Shown: in pieces, positions 7,487-15,744 of the stretch
How the letters are laid out: each line of letters begins with the position of its first letter
Numbering within the stretch: the first letter of the stretch is position 1
Origin: Enterobacter_D sp963521185
GTDB taxonomy: Bacteria > Pseudomonadota > Gammaproteobacteria > Enterobacterales > Enterobacteriaceae
Assembly: GCA_963521185.1 (NCBI GenBank)
Contig: CAUQTV010000011.1
Span: 1 to 64,000 of the forward strand
Length of the DNA stretch: 64,000 nt
Reading direction: 5' to 3'
Program-made: the position numbers and the translations under genes
Notes under the pieces: generated by a model
The model's database searches: none
What the model saw: only the letters and a program-made list of their open reading frames with translations
Told to the model about the DNA's origin: nothing

Positions 7487-9058
7487 ATGGCCGACATCGA
7501 AATCCGACAATATTCGCCGGCAGCGTTTTATATTAAAGTTCATGAAACTGATAACGTCGCTATTATTGTCAATGACAATGGGTTAAAAGCCGGGACGCGT
7601 TTCCCGGATGGTCTTGAACTCATTGAACATATCCCGCAAGGGCACAAAGTTGCGCTGGTTGATATTCCGGTGCACGGCGAGATTGTGCGCTACGGCGAAG
7701 TCATCGGTTATGCGGTACGCGACGTTGTGCGCGGAAGCTGGATCGATGAATCCACCGTTGAACTGCCAAAAGCGCCGCCATTAAACACCCTGCCGCTGGC
7801 GACGAAAGTCCCTGAACCGTTGCCGCCGCTCGAAGGTTACACCTTTGAAGGTTACCGCAACGCGGACGGCAGCGTGGGCACCAAAAACCTGCTCGGCATT
7901 ACCACCAGCGTGCACTGCGTGGCGGGCGTGGTGGATTACGTTGTGAAGATTATCGAACGTGATTTACTGCCAAAATACCCGAACGTTGACGGCGTGGTCG
8001 GCCTGAACCACCTGTACGGCTGCGGCGTCGCCATTAATGCGCCGGCGGCGGTGATCCCGATTCGTACCATCCACAACATTTCCCTGAACCCGAACTTTGG
8101 CGGTGAAGTGATGGTCGTCGGTCTCGGCTGTGAAAAACTCCAGCCTGAGCGTCTGTTAGAGGGCACGGAAGATGTGCAGTCTATTCCGGTGGACAGCGCG
8201 AGCATTGTGCGTTTGCAGGATGAGCAGCACGTGGGCTTTAAATCCATGGTCGAAGACATTCTTCAGGTCGCCGAGCGTCACCTGGAAAAACTGAACAAAC
8301 GCCAGCGTGAGACCTGTCCGGCTTCTGAGCTGGTCGTGGGCATGCAGTGTGGCGGCAGCGATGCGTTCTCCGGCGTGACCGCAAACCCGGCCGTAGGCTA
8401 TGCGTCTGACCTGATCGTGCGCTGTGGCGGCACGGTGATGTTCTCAGAAGTGACCGAAGTGCGTGATGCTATTCATCTGCTGACGCCGCGCGCCATTAAC
8501 GAAGAAGTGGGCAAACGCCTGCTGGAAGAGATGGCCTGGTACGACAACTATTTAGACATGGGTAAAACCGACCGCAGCGCGAACCCGTCTCCGGGTAACA
8601 AAAAAGGCGGTCTGGCAAACGTGGTGGAAAAGGCCCTCGGCTCGATTGCAAAATCCGGTAAGAGCGCGATCTCTGAAGTGCTGTCTCCGGGTCAGCGTCC
8701 GACCAAACGCGGCCTGATTTACGCCGCGACACCTGCCAGCGACTTTGTCTGCGGCACGCAGCAGGTGGCATCGGGCATTACCGTGCAGGTGTTTACCACC
8801 GGTCGCGGCACGCCTTACGGCCTGGTGGCTGTTCCGGTCATCAAGATGGCGACGCGCACCGAGCTGGCAAACCGCTGGTACGATTTGATGGATATTAACG
8901 CTGGCACCATTGCCACAGGCGAAGAGTCCATTGAAGACGTCGGACTGAAGCTGTTCCATTTCATCCTCGACGTCGCCAGCGGTCGCAAGAAAACCTTCTC
9001 CGACCAATGGGGTCTGCACAATCAGCTGGCTGTGTTTAACCCGGCACCGGTGACATGA
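7487..9058 (+). CDS. garD: Galactarate dehydratase GarD
   Basis: Dehydrates galactarate to 5-keto-4-deoxy-D-glucarate, feeding GarL; the enzyme needs ferrous iron. The 523-residue protein from the ATG at 7487 matches E. coli GarD nearly throughout: an N-terminal SAF-like domain (residues 1-95, with NDNGLKAGTRFPDGLELIEHIPQGHKVAL), then the UxaA/GarD catalytic domain with GYRNADGSVGTKN, GVVGLNHLYGCG and MQCGGSDAFSG. An in-frame upstream GTG-type start at 7466 would add seven residues with no support; GGAGA at 7472-7476 serves the 7487 ATG. Confidence 0.97.
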   Translation: MADIEIRQYSPAAFYIKVHETDNVAIIVNDNGLKAGTRFPDGLELIEHIPQGHKVALVDIPVHGEIVRYGEVIGYAVRDVVRGSWIDESTVELPKAPPLNTLPLATKVPEPLPPLEGYTFEGYRNADGSVGTKNLLGITTSVHCVAGVVDYVVKIIERDLLPKYPNVDGVVGLNHLYGCGVAINAPAAVIPIRTIHNISLNPNFGGEVMVVGLGCEKLQPERLLEGTEDVQSIPVDSASIVRLQDEQHVGFKSMVEDILQVAERHLEKLNKRQRETCPASELVVGMQCGGSDAFSGVTANPAVGYASDLIVRCGGTVMFSEVTEVRDAIHLLTPRAINEEVGKRLLEEMAWYDNYLDMGKTDRSANPSPGNKKGGLANVVEKALGSIAKSGKSAISEVLSPGQRPTKRGLIYAATPASDFVCGTQQVASGITVQVFTTGRGTPYGLVAVPVIKMATRTELANRWYDLMDINAGTIATGEESIEDVGLKLFHFILDVASGRKKTFSDQWGLHNQLAVFNPAPVT

Positions 9059-9094
9059 TGTAGATCGCGACCCGACTAACAGTCAATCAACCGA

Positions 9095-9121
9095 AGCATG
9101 GCCAACCGGCCATGCTTTTTT
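9095..9121 (+). terminator. garD intrinsic terminator
   Basis: Perfect inverted repeat AGCATGGCC / GGCCATGCT with a 4-base loop, followed by a T run, 36 bases after the garD stop. It separates garD from the gat operon. Confidence 0.93.
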
Positions 9122-9150
9122 GATGCCTGCATCCCTCCCCTTACTTTTTC

Positions 9151-9233
9151 TTTCGAAAATCCATCGTTTCGATCCCGATCACACAATAAACTTTCGAACT
9201 CCTTTATTTTATTTCGAAATGATCAATTCGAAA
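9151..9233. promoter_or_regulatory. Array of TTTCGA sites, candidate GatR operators at gatY
   Basis: Five copies of TTTCGA or its complement in 83 bases before gatY: 9151, 9167, 9192, 9212 and 9227-9233 (TTCGAAA). Three are near-palindromic TTTCGAA/TTCGAAA. The same motif recurs before gatR (14840-14876). DeoR-family repressors typically bind several short repeats, so these are probably GatR operators; the assignment is inferred from position and recurrence. Confidence 0.6.
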
Positions 9234-9248
9234 GATAACGGAGAAGGC

Positions 9249-10103
9249 ATGTACATCATTTCGACCAGGGCAATGCTGTCAAAAGCACAACGCGAAGGCT
9301 ATGCCGTCCCTGCGTTCAACATTCACAATCTTGAAACGTTACAGGCCGTCGTAGAAGCCGCAGTGGAACTGCGGTCGCCATTGATCGTCGCGGGCACGCC
9401 TGGCACCTTTAGCTATGCGGGCACAGGCAATATCGTCGCTATCGCCAGCGATTTAGCCCGCACGTTTAATCACCCACTGGCTATACATCTTGACCATCAC
9501 GAAGCGCCTGGCGATATCGAAACCAAAGTGGCGGCGGGCATTCGTTCTGTCATGATCGATGGATCGCATCTGGCCTTTGAGGAAAATGTCGCGCTGGTGC
9601 GTCAGGTCACGGCGTCCTGCCACCGCTTTGACGCCAGCGTTGAAGCAGAGCTTGGGCGACTGGGTGGTCAGGAAGATGACCTCATCGTGAGTGAAAAAGA
9701 TACGCTGTATACCCATCCGCAACAGGCAAAAACGTTTGTAGAACAAACCGGAATTGATTCCCTTGCGGTCGCGATTGGTACCGCTCACGGGCTTTACACA
9801 GCTGAACCCAGGCTGGATTTTGAGCGACTCGCCGCGATCCGTGAGCAGGTGAATATTCCTCTGGTATTGCATGGCGCATCGGGCCTGCCTTCTCATGATA
9901 TTCGCAGGGCCATTAGCCTGGGTGTCTGCAAAGTGAACGTGGCGACAGAATTGAAGGAAGCCTTCGCCGCCGCCCTCAAGCGCTATCTTGATGCCCATCC
10001 GAAAGCAAACGACCCGCGTCATTATCTTCACCCCGCCAAATTAGCCATGAAAGACGTTGCCCGAAAGGTCATACAAGACTGTGGTTGCGAAGGCAAACTT
10101 TGA
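9249..10103 (+). CDS. gatY: D-tagatose-1,6-bisphosphate aldolase catalytic subunit GatY
   Basis: Class II zinc aldolase that splits tagatose-1,6-bisphosphate into dihydroxyacetone phosphate and glyceraldehyde-3-phosphate. The 284-residue form from the ATG at 9249 equals E. coli GatY. Zinc-site motifs are visible: HLDHHEAP (about 80-87), EAELGRLGG, IGTAHGLY and LVLHGASGLP. The ORF is open 43 codons upstream, but that stretch is operator DNA, and a purine-rich GGAGAAGG precedes 9249. The neighbours gatZ and gatD favour GatY over the paralogue KbaY of the aga operon. Confidence 0.94.
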   Translation: MYIISTRAMLSKAQREGYAVPAFNIHNLETLQAVVEAAVELRSPLIVAGTPGTFSYAGTGNIVAIASDLARTFNHPLAIHLDHHEAPGDIETKVAAGIRSVMIDGSHLAFEENVALVRQVTASCHRFDASVEAELGRLGGQEDDLIVSEKDTLYTHPQQAKTFVEQTGIDSLAVAIGTAHGLYTAEPRLDFERLAAIREQVNIPLVLHGASGLPSHDIRRAISLGVCKVNVATELKEAFAAALKRYLDAHPKANDPRHYLHPAKLAMKDVARKVIQDCGCEGKL

Positions 10104-10121
10104 GATCCTGATTCCGAAATC

Positions 10122-10147
10122 AGCCCGCCAAACACGGCGGGCTTTTT
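10122..10147 (+). terminator. Intrinsic terminator between gatY and gatZ
   Basis: Hairpin with arms GCCCGCC / GGCGGGC and a 6-base loop followed by TTTTT, 18 bases after the gatY stop. It would stop or thin transcription after gatY, and the 170-base gap to gatZ could hold a second promoter. Confidence 0.85.
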
Positions 10148-10273
10148 ATTTGATTGAAATATAACAATAAATAGAAGAATCTTTTTTCTCGATCGTGATC
10201 ACGAAAGCACAACTTATCCTTTGCCTCAAATTCAAAACATAACGAAAATAAACAAAAGAAATCGGAGGATAAA

Positions 10274-11545
10274 ATGAAAGATATAATTTCCAGGCATAAA
10301 TCGGGTGAACATATTGGTATCTGCTCTGTTTGCTCCGCACATCCCCTCGTGATTGAAGCGACCTTACGCTTCGATCTCGACACGGATAACAAAGTACTCA
10401 TAGAAGCCACATCCAATCAGGTCAATCAGTTCGGCGGGTACACTGGCATGAAGCCCGCCGATTTCCGCGATTTTGTTTATAAGATTGCTGATGACATCGG
10501 TTTTGATCGCCAGCGCATTATTCTTGGCGGCGACCATCTGGGTCCCAACTGCTGGCAAAACGAGTCCGCAGATGCCGCAATGGAAAAATCAGTGGAGCTT
10601 ATCAGAGCATACGTCAGCGCGGGCTTCACTAAAATCCACCTTGATGCCTCTATGTCATGCGCGGGTGATCCCGTTCCCCTCTCACCCATGACCGTCGCAG
10701 AACGCGCCGCCCGTCTTTGCCAGGCCGCAGAATCTACCGCCACGGAGCAACAAAAACAGCGCCTCACTTATGTCATCGGTACAGAAGTTCCGGTGCCCGG
10801 AGGCGAAGCCAGCACAATTGGCACCGTGCATGTCACCCGTGCAGAAGACGCCGCACATACGCTGGAGACACATCGCCTGGCCTTTTCGGCTTTGGGGCTG
10901 GAGGCCGCGCTTAGCCGCGTCATTGCAATCGTGGTTCAACCCGGCGTCGAGTTTGATCACACACAGATTATTCATTACCAGCCGCACGACGCGGAGGCAC
11001 TCTCGGGCTGGGTTAAACAGACACCCATGGTTTATGAGGCGCATTCCACGGATTATCAGTCTCGCACTGCGTATCGATCGCTGGTGCGCGACCACTTTGC
11101 CATTCTGAAAGTGGGGCCTGCACTGACGTTTGCATTGCGGGAGGCAATTTTTGCCCTTGCCCAAATGGAAAATGCGTTAGTCGTGCCGGAGAATCGCAGC
11201 CGCGTGCTGGAGGTGATCGACGAGGTCATGCTCAACGAACCCCATTACTGGAAGAAATATTATCGTCCGACCTGGAGCCAGGCGATGGTGGATATCCATT
11301 TCAGCCTCTCGGATCGCATCCGCTATTACTGGCCACATCCACGTATTCGTCAGAGTGTTGACAAGCTCGTGGCTAACCTCGAAAACATCCCGCTACCTCT
11401 GGGTTTAATTAGCCAGTACCTGCCGGTTCAGTTCGAACGTCTGGCCCTCGACGAAATCTCTGCAACACCCCACGCCCTGATTCTCGACAAGATTCAGGAT
11501 GTTCTGCGCGCATACCGCTACGGTTGCGCGCCCGAAAGCGCATGA
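10274..11545 (+). CDS. gatZ: Tagatose-1,6-bisphosphate aldolase subunit GatZ
   Basis: Non-catalytic partner that stabilises GatY and is needed for its full activity. The 423 residues match the GatZ/KbaZ family (about 420). Family signatures are GIYSVCSAHPLVIEA-like GICSVCSAHPLVIEA (15-29), ATSNQVNQFGGYTGM, GGDHLGPN and KIHLDASMSCAGDP (about 115-128). A strong GGAGG lies just before the ATG. gatA follows after ten bases. It is separated from gatY by a terminator and a 170-base AT-rich gap, unlike the tight spacing of the rest of the operon. Confidence 0.95.
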   Translation: MKDIISRHKSGEHIGICSVCSAHPLVIEATLRFDLDTDNKVLIEATSNQVNQFGGYTGMKPADFRDFVYKIADDIGFDRQRIILGGDHLGPNCWQNESADAAMEKSVELIRAYVSAGFTKIHLDASMSCAGDPVPLSPMTVAERAARLCQAAESTATEQQKQRLTYVIGTEVPVPGGEASTIGTVHVTRAEDAAHTLETHRLAFSALGLEAALSRVIAIVVQPGVEFDHTQIIHYQPHDAEALSGWVKQTPMVYEAHSTDYQSRTAYRSLVRDHFAILKVGPALTFALREAIFALAQMENALVVPENRSRVLEVIDEVMLNEPHYWKKYYRPTWSQAMVDIHFSLSDRIRYYWPHPRIRQSVDKLVANLENIPLPLGLISQYLPVQFERLALDEISATPHALILDKIQDVLRAYRYGCAPESA

Positions 11546-11555
11546 GGATGCCCCA

Positions 11556-12014
11556 ATGACGCAGCTTTTTGTCCGTACAAATATTGAATTCAAGGATTGC
11601 CAGGATGTCCTCGCCCACATTGGTAAAGAGATGCTATCAAAGGGCGTTGTGCACAGCACTTACCCTGAAGCACTTATTGAGCGCGAAGCCAATTTCCCGA
11701 CGGGCATTGCATTAGAACACTATGCGGTTGCCATTCCTCATTGCGAGGCCGCGCATGCCATATCACCCGCGATTTACCTGATACGTCCAGATACCCCGGT
11801 GAACTTCCAACGTGCAGATGATGAAGGCGACATTGCCGTCTCGCTGATTATCGCCCTGATCGTTGAGAACCCCGCCGCACAGCTTAAGTTGCTGCGTCGG
11901 TTATTTAGCGAATTGCAAAATCCGGCAACGCTGGACGCGTTATTAAACGAACCCAGTTCAACCCTTTCGACACTTTTTAAAAATACGATCCTTGAGACTG
12001 AGCTGTGTGCTTAG
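11556..12014 (+). CDS. gatA: PTS galactitol-specific EIIA component GatA
   Basis: Soluble EIIA that receives phosphate from HPr and passes it to GatB. The 152 residues (E. coli 150) carry the phosphorylation-site context AIPHCEA with its conserved histidine near residue 64. The upstream extension to 11499 overlaps the gatZ end and lacks family similarity; MTQLFVR aligns with the E. coli start MTNLFVR, so 11556 was chosen. It sits 10 bases after gatZ and 35 before gatB. Confidence 0.94.
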   Translation: MTQLFVRTNIEFKDCQDVLAHIGKEMLSKGVVHSTYPEALIEREANFPTGIALEHYAVAIPHCEAAHAISPAIYLIRPDTPVNFQRADDEGDIAVSLIIALIVENPAAQLKLLRRLFSELQNPATLDALLNEPSSTLSTLFKNTILETELCA

Positions 12015-12049
12015 TCGATATAAAGCACTGATAATAAAAGGAGTACCCT

Positions 12050-12334
12050 ATGAAGCGTAAAGTGATTGTGGCATGCGGTGGTGCTGTTGCGACGTCAACA
12101 ATGGCGGCGGAAGAAATCAAAGAATTGTGTGAAGCACACGGCATTCAGGTTGATCTTGTTCAATGCCGGGTGAACGAAATCGAAACCTATATGGATGGGG
12201 CAGACCTTATCTGTACAACCGCCAGAGTGGATCGCACCTTTGACGAGATCCCCGTCGTACACGGAATGCCTTTTATTTCCGGCGTAGGCATTGAAGCGTT
12301 GCAACAAAAAATACTGACTATTCTGGTGGGGTAA
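12050..12334 (+). CDS. gatB: PTS galactitol-specific EIIB component GatB
   Basis: Soluble EIIB that phosphorylates galactitol during uptake through GatC. The 94 residues have the EIIB active-site loop VACGGAVATS with the phosphocysteine at Cys9. AAAAGGAGT precedes the ATG with good spacing, and gatC begins five bases after its stop, a typical tightly coupled PTS arrangement. Confidence 0.95.
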   Translation: MKRKVIVACGGAVATSTMAAEEIKELCEAHGIQVDLVQCRVNEIETYMDGADLICTTARVDRTFDEIPVVHGMPFISGVGIEALQQKILTILVG

Positions 12335-12339
12335 ACATT

Positions 12340-13713
12340 ATGTTTAGCGAAATAATGCGCTATATCCTCGACTTAGGACCAACGGTCATGTTGCCCCTGG
12401 TGATCATTCTGTTCTCAAAATTATTGGGGATGAAACTCGGCGACTGCTTTAAGTCAGGTTTGCATATTGGTATCGGCTTCGTTGGGATTGGCCTCGTTAT
12501 TGGATTGATGCTCGACTCTATCGGGCCTGCGGCAAAATCAATGGCGGAGCAGTTCCAAATCAATCTTCACGTCGTTGACATTGGGTGGCCTGGCTCCTCG
12601 CCAATGACCTGGGCATCACAGATTGCGCTGGTGGCAATTCCCATCGCGATTGGCGTGAACGTATTGATGCTGGTGACGCGCATGACGCGCGTGGTTAACG
12701 TGGATATCTGGAACATCTGGCATATGACGTTTACTGGCGCAATGCTGCACCTTGCGACCGGCTCATACTGGATCGGCATTTTAGGAGTGGTTCTTCACGC
12801 CGCATTTGTCTACAAACTGGGTGACTGGTTTGCCAAAGACACACGCGATTATTTTGAGCTTGAAGGCATCGCCATTCCGCATGGTTCGTCAGCCTATTTA
12901 GGTCCAATCGCCGTGCTGGTCGATACCATTATCGAGAAAATACCCGGACTGAATCGCGTGCATTTCAGCGCAGATGACATTCAGAAACGCTTTGGTCCGT
13001 TTGGTGAACCGGTCACCGTCGGCTTTGTGATGGGGTTAATCATTGGCTTACTGGCGGGATACGACGCCAAAGGCGTGCTGCAACTTGCCGTGAAGACAGC
13101 TGCCGTCATGTTATTGATGCCGCGTGTGATCAAACCGATTATGGATGGCCTGACGCCCATTGCAAAACATGCCCGCAAACGTCTTCAGGCAAAATTCGGC
13201 AGTCAGGAATTCCTCATCGGTCTCGACCCGGCATTGCTGCTCGGTCATACCTCCGTGGTCTCGGCCAGTCTGATCTTTATTCCACTGACCATTCTGATTG
13301 CCGTCGTGGTGCCGGGAAATCAGGTTCTGCCTTTCGGCGATCTCGCCACAATCGGTTTCTTCGTCGCCATGGCGGTCGCCGTCCATCAGGGCAATTTGTT
13401 CCGCACGCTGATCTCCGGCGTCATCATTATGAGCATTACGTTGTGGATAGCGACGCAGACCATTGGCTTGCATACCCAACTCGCCGCCAACGCAGGTACG
13501 TTAAAAGCCGGGGGTATGGTTGCTTCCATGGACCAGGGCGGCTCCCCGGTTACCTGGCTGCTAATCCAGTTCTTTACCTGGCAAAATATCGCCGGATTCA
13601 GCGTCATCGGCATCATTTATCTGGCTGGCGTATTACTGACATGGAGACGCGCACGCGCCTTCACCGCCGCAGAAAAAGTTGAGACGGCAAAGCAAAGCCA
13701 GGCCCTTTCCTAA
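12340..13713 (+). CDS. gatC: PTS galactitol-specific EIIC permease GatC
   Basis: Inner-membrane EIIC that carries galactitol in as galactitol-1-phosphate. The 457 residues form many hydrophobic segments: LDLGPTVMLPLVIILFSKLLG near the N terminus, GIGFVGIGLVIGLMLDSIGP (about 44-63), and others to the C terminus, where a short polar tail ends the protein. Length and the opening MFSEIMRYILDLGP fit E. coli GatC (451). It is part of gatZABCD. Confidence 0.95.
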   Translation: MFSEIMRYILDLGPTVMLPLVIILFSKLLGMKLGDCFKSGLHIGIGFVGIGLVIGLMLDSIGPAAKSMAEQFQINLHVVDIGWPGSSPMTWASQIALVAIPIAIGVNVLMLVTRMTRVVNVDIWNIWHMTFTGAMLHLATGSYWIGILGVVLHAAFVYKLGDWFAKDTRDYFELEGIAIPHGSSAYLGPIAVLVDTIIEKIPGLNRVHFSADDIQKRFGPFGEPVTVGFVMGLIIGLLAGYDAKGVLQLAVKTAAVMLLMPRVIKPIMDGLTPIAKHARKRLQAKFGSQEFLIGLDPALLLGHTSVVSASLIFIPLTILIAVVVPGNQVLPFGDLATIGFFVAMAVAVHQGNLFRTLISGVIIMSITLWIATQTIGLHTQLAANAGTLKAGGMVASMDQGGSPVTWLLIQFFTWQNIAGFSVIGIIYLAGVLLTWRRARAFTAAEKVETAKQSQALS

Positions 13714-13717
13714 CATT

Positions 13718-13737
13718 CGGGGGAGCCTTGCTCCCCT
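13718..13737 (+). promoter_or_regulatory. Intercistronic hairpin between gatC and gatD
   Basis: A GC-rich inverted repeat, GGGGGAGC / GCTCCCC with a 3-base loop, sits in the 45-base gap between gatC and gatD. It lacks a T run, so it is more likely an mRNA-stabilising or processing element than a terminator. Confidence 0.6.
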
Positions 13738-13758
13738 GCCTATTTGCTGGAGATTAAG

Positions 13759-14802
13759 ATGAAATCAGTGGTTATCCATGCTGAGGGAAACGTGCGCGTT
13801 GAAGAACGTCCATTGCCTCAGTTGAAAGACGAGAATGATATCCGTGTCAAAGTGGTGAGTTCCGGTTTATGCGGCTCTGATATGCCACGAATTTTTAACC
13901 ACGGCGCACACTATTATCCCATCACGCTTGGCCATGAGTTCAGTGGTTACGTTGATGCCTGTGGCGCAGGGGTTAAGGATTTGAAGCCCGGCGATGCAGT
14001 CGCCTGCGTGCCTCTTCTTCCCTGCTTTGGCTGCCCGGAATGCCTGAGTGGGTTTTACTCATTGTGTAAGCATTATCATTTTGTCGGCTCACGAAGCGAT
14101 GGAGGCCATGCGGAATACGTTGTGGTGAAACGGGACAATGTGTTTCAACTTCCGCAAAACATGCCGATTGAGGATGGCGCATTTATTGAACCCATTACCG
14201 TTGGGCTGCACGCCTTCCACCTTGCGAACGGCTGTGAAAACAAAAATGTCGTCATTGTTGGCGCTGGAACAATCGGTCTGCTGGCGATGCAGTGCGCGAA
14301 GGCATTAGGTGCCAAAAGCGTTACCGCCGTTGATATCAGTGCTGAAAAGCTGGCACTGGCAACATCATTAGGGGCCACCCATGTCTTTAACAGTCGGGAC
14401 ATGAGCCCACCGGAGATCCACGCTCAGCTTCAGGAGACACGTTTTAATCAGCTGATACTCGAAACGGCAGGCGTTCCGCAAACGGTCTCACTCGCTATTG
14501 CGTTAGCCGGCCCGAGAGCGCAACTGTCATTGGTGGGTACGCTGCATGATGATTTGGAACTTTCATCGGCTGTATTCGGCCAAATATTGCGTAAAGAACT
14601 CACTATTTTAGGAAGCTGGATGAACTATTCAGCACCGTGGCCGGGCGAGGAGTGGGCCACTGCGGCTCGGCTTTTGAGTGAAAAACGTTTGCAGCTTGCA
14701 CCGCTAATTGCACACAAAGGAGGTTTTACCAGCTTTGCCAGCGCAGTGCAGGCCGTTAAGGGTTCTCCGCTCCAGGGCAAGATTTTACTTCAGCTGCCAT
14801 AA
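13759..14802 (+). CDS. gatD: Galactitol-1-phosphate 5-dehydrogenase GatD
   Basis: Zinc-dependent medium-chain dehydrogenase that oxidises galactitol-1-phosphate to D-tagatose-6-phosphate with NAD. The 347 residues (E. coli 346) show the catalytic-zinc motif GHEFSGYVDACG (about 59-70), the four-cysteine structural zinc cluster within CFGCPECLSGFYSLC, and the nucleotide-binding VVIVGAGTIGLLAMQCAKALG. The ATG at 13759 is preceded by GGAGAT; the five-codon extension upstream covers that ribosome site and is rejected. Confidence 0.95.
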   Translation: MKSVVIHAEGNVRVEERPLPQLKDENDIRVKVVSSGLCGSDMPRIFNHGAHYYPITLGHEFSGYVDACGAGVKDLKPGDAVACVPLLPCFGCPECLSGFYSLCKHYHFVGSRSDGGHAEYVVVKRDNVFQLPQNMPIEDGAFIEPITVGLHAFHLANGCENKNVVIVGAGTIGLLAMQCAKALGAKSVTAVDISAEKLALATSLGATHVFNSRDMSPPEIHAQLQETRFNQLILETAGVPQTVSLAIALAGPRAQLSLVGTLHDDLELSSAVFGQILRKELTILGSWMNYSAPWPGEEWATAARLLSEKRLQLAPLIAHKGGFTSFASAVQAVKGSPLQGKILLQLP

Positions 14803-14839
14803 ACCCACGGGCCAGCAACCAGAGCTGGCTCACATTTAC

Positions 14840-14880
14840 TTTCGAAACTTATCGTTCACCTTTCAGAATCCTTCGATTAC
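14840..14880. promoter_or_regulatory. gatR upstream region with TTTCGAAA site
   Basis: A perfect 8-base palindrome TTTCGAAA (14840-14847) and a further TTCGA (14872-14876) precede gatR. They match the motif repeated before gatY, which suggests that GatR binds both places and represses its own gene. Confidence 0.5.
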
Positions 14881-14912
14881 ACTATCTGGAATTAATTGTC
14901 AGGCAAATCAAG

Positions 14913-15686
14913 ATGAACTCATTTGAACGAAGGAATAAAATCGTTGATCTAATTAATACACGCGGCAGCGTATTAGTTTTAGATCTTTCGAATAGCTTTG
15001 GTATCTCAGAGGTCACAATCCGTGCGGATTTACGACTGTTAGAAGAGAAAGGTCTGGTGACTCGCTTCCACGGCGGCGCGGCAAAACCCGGCACTAACCA
15101 GGCGGAAGGTGAAAATCAGGAAGTCGTACTTGAAGACCGATACCAACTCGCCAGCGATCCTAAAAAACGCATCGCGCAGGCAGCGGCGGCGATGGTTGAA
15201 GAGGGTATGACGGTCATACTTGATAGCGGCAGCACAACGATGCTCATCGCCGAGGATCTGACAAAAAAAGCCAATATCACCGTCATCACCAACAACCTCC
15301 CCGCCGCGTTTGCCCTGTCGGACAATAAAGACATCACGCTGGTCGTCTGTGGCGGAACAGTACGGCATAAAACGCATTCCATGCATGGCACGATAGCGGA
15401 ACGCTCACTACAGGGTATTAGCGCCGATCTGATGTTCGTTGGGGCTGACGGCATTGATGCCACAAACGGGATCACCACTTTCAACGAGGGTTACTCCATT
15501 AGCGGCGTAATGGCCTCAGCCGCTCGCAAAGTCATCGCTGTGCTGGATGCCAGCAAGTTTAACCGTCGTGGATTCAACCAGGTTTTACCCATGGATCACA
15601 TTCAATGCGTCATCACCGATGAAGGGATCCGCGAAGAGGATAAAGCGGCATTGATGAAAACCGCCGTTGAATTACTGATTGTTTAA
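14913..15686 (+). CDS. gatR: DeoR-family repressor of the galactitol operon GatR
   Basis: Transcription repressor with an N-terminal DeoR winged helix-turn-helix (residues 1-57: RRNKIVDLIN, GISEVTIRADLRLLEEKGLVTRFHGGA) and a C-terminal sugar-phosphate sensor domain (about 80-257: ILDSGSTTM, TNNLPAAFAL, FVGADGI). The 257 residues fit the family. In E. coli K-12 the gene is broken by an insertion; here it is intact. It lies 110 bases after gatD. The TTTCGA motifs before gatY and gatR are likely its operators. Confidence 0.93.
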   Translation: MNSFERRNKIVDLINTRGSVLVLDLSNSFGISEVTIRADLRLLEEKGLVTRFHGGAAKPGTNQAEGENQEVVLEDRYQLASDPKKRIAQAAAAMVEEGMTVILDSGSTTMLIAEDLTKKANITVITNNLPAAFALSDNKDITLVVCGGTVRHKTHSMHGTIAERSLQGISADLMFVGADGIDATNGITTFNEGYSISGVMASAARKVIAVLDASKFNRRGFNQVLPMDHIQCVITDEGIREEDKAALMKTAVELLIV

Positions 15687-15744
15687 CTCTCAGGCGTGCA
15701 GTGCAAGTATGACGGGGTGCTGCATCAATCAGAAAACGAGCAAC

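Noticed and set aside
9151..9233. Regular short repeats that could suggest a CRISPR-like array
   Set aside because: Units are only 6-8 bases, unevenly spaced and palindromic; they fit operator sites and no cas gene is near.
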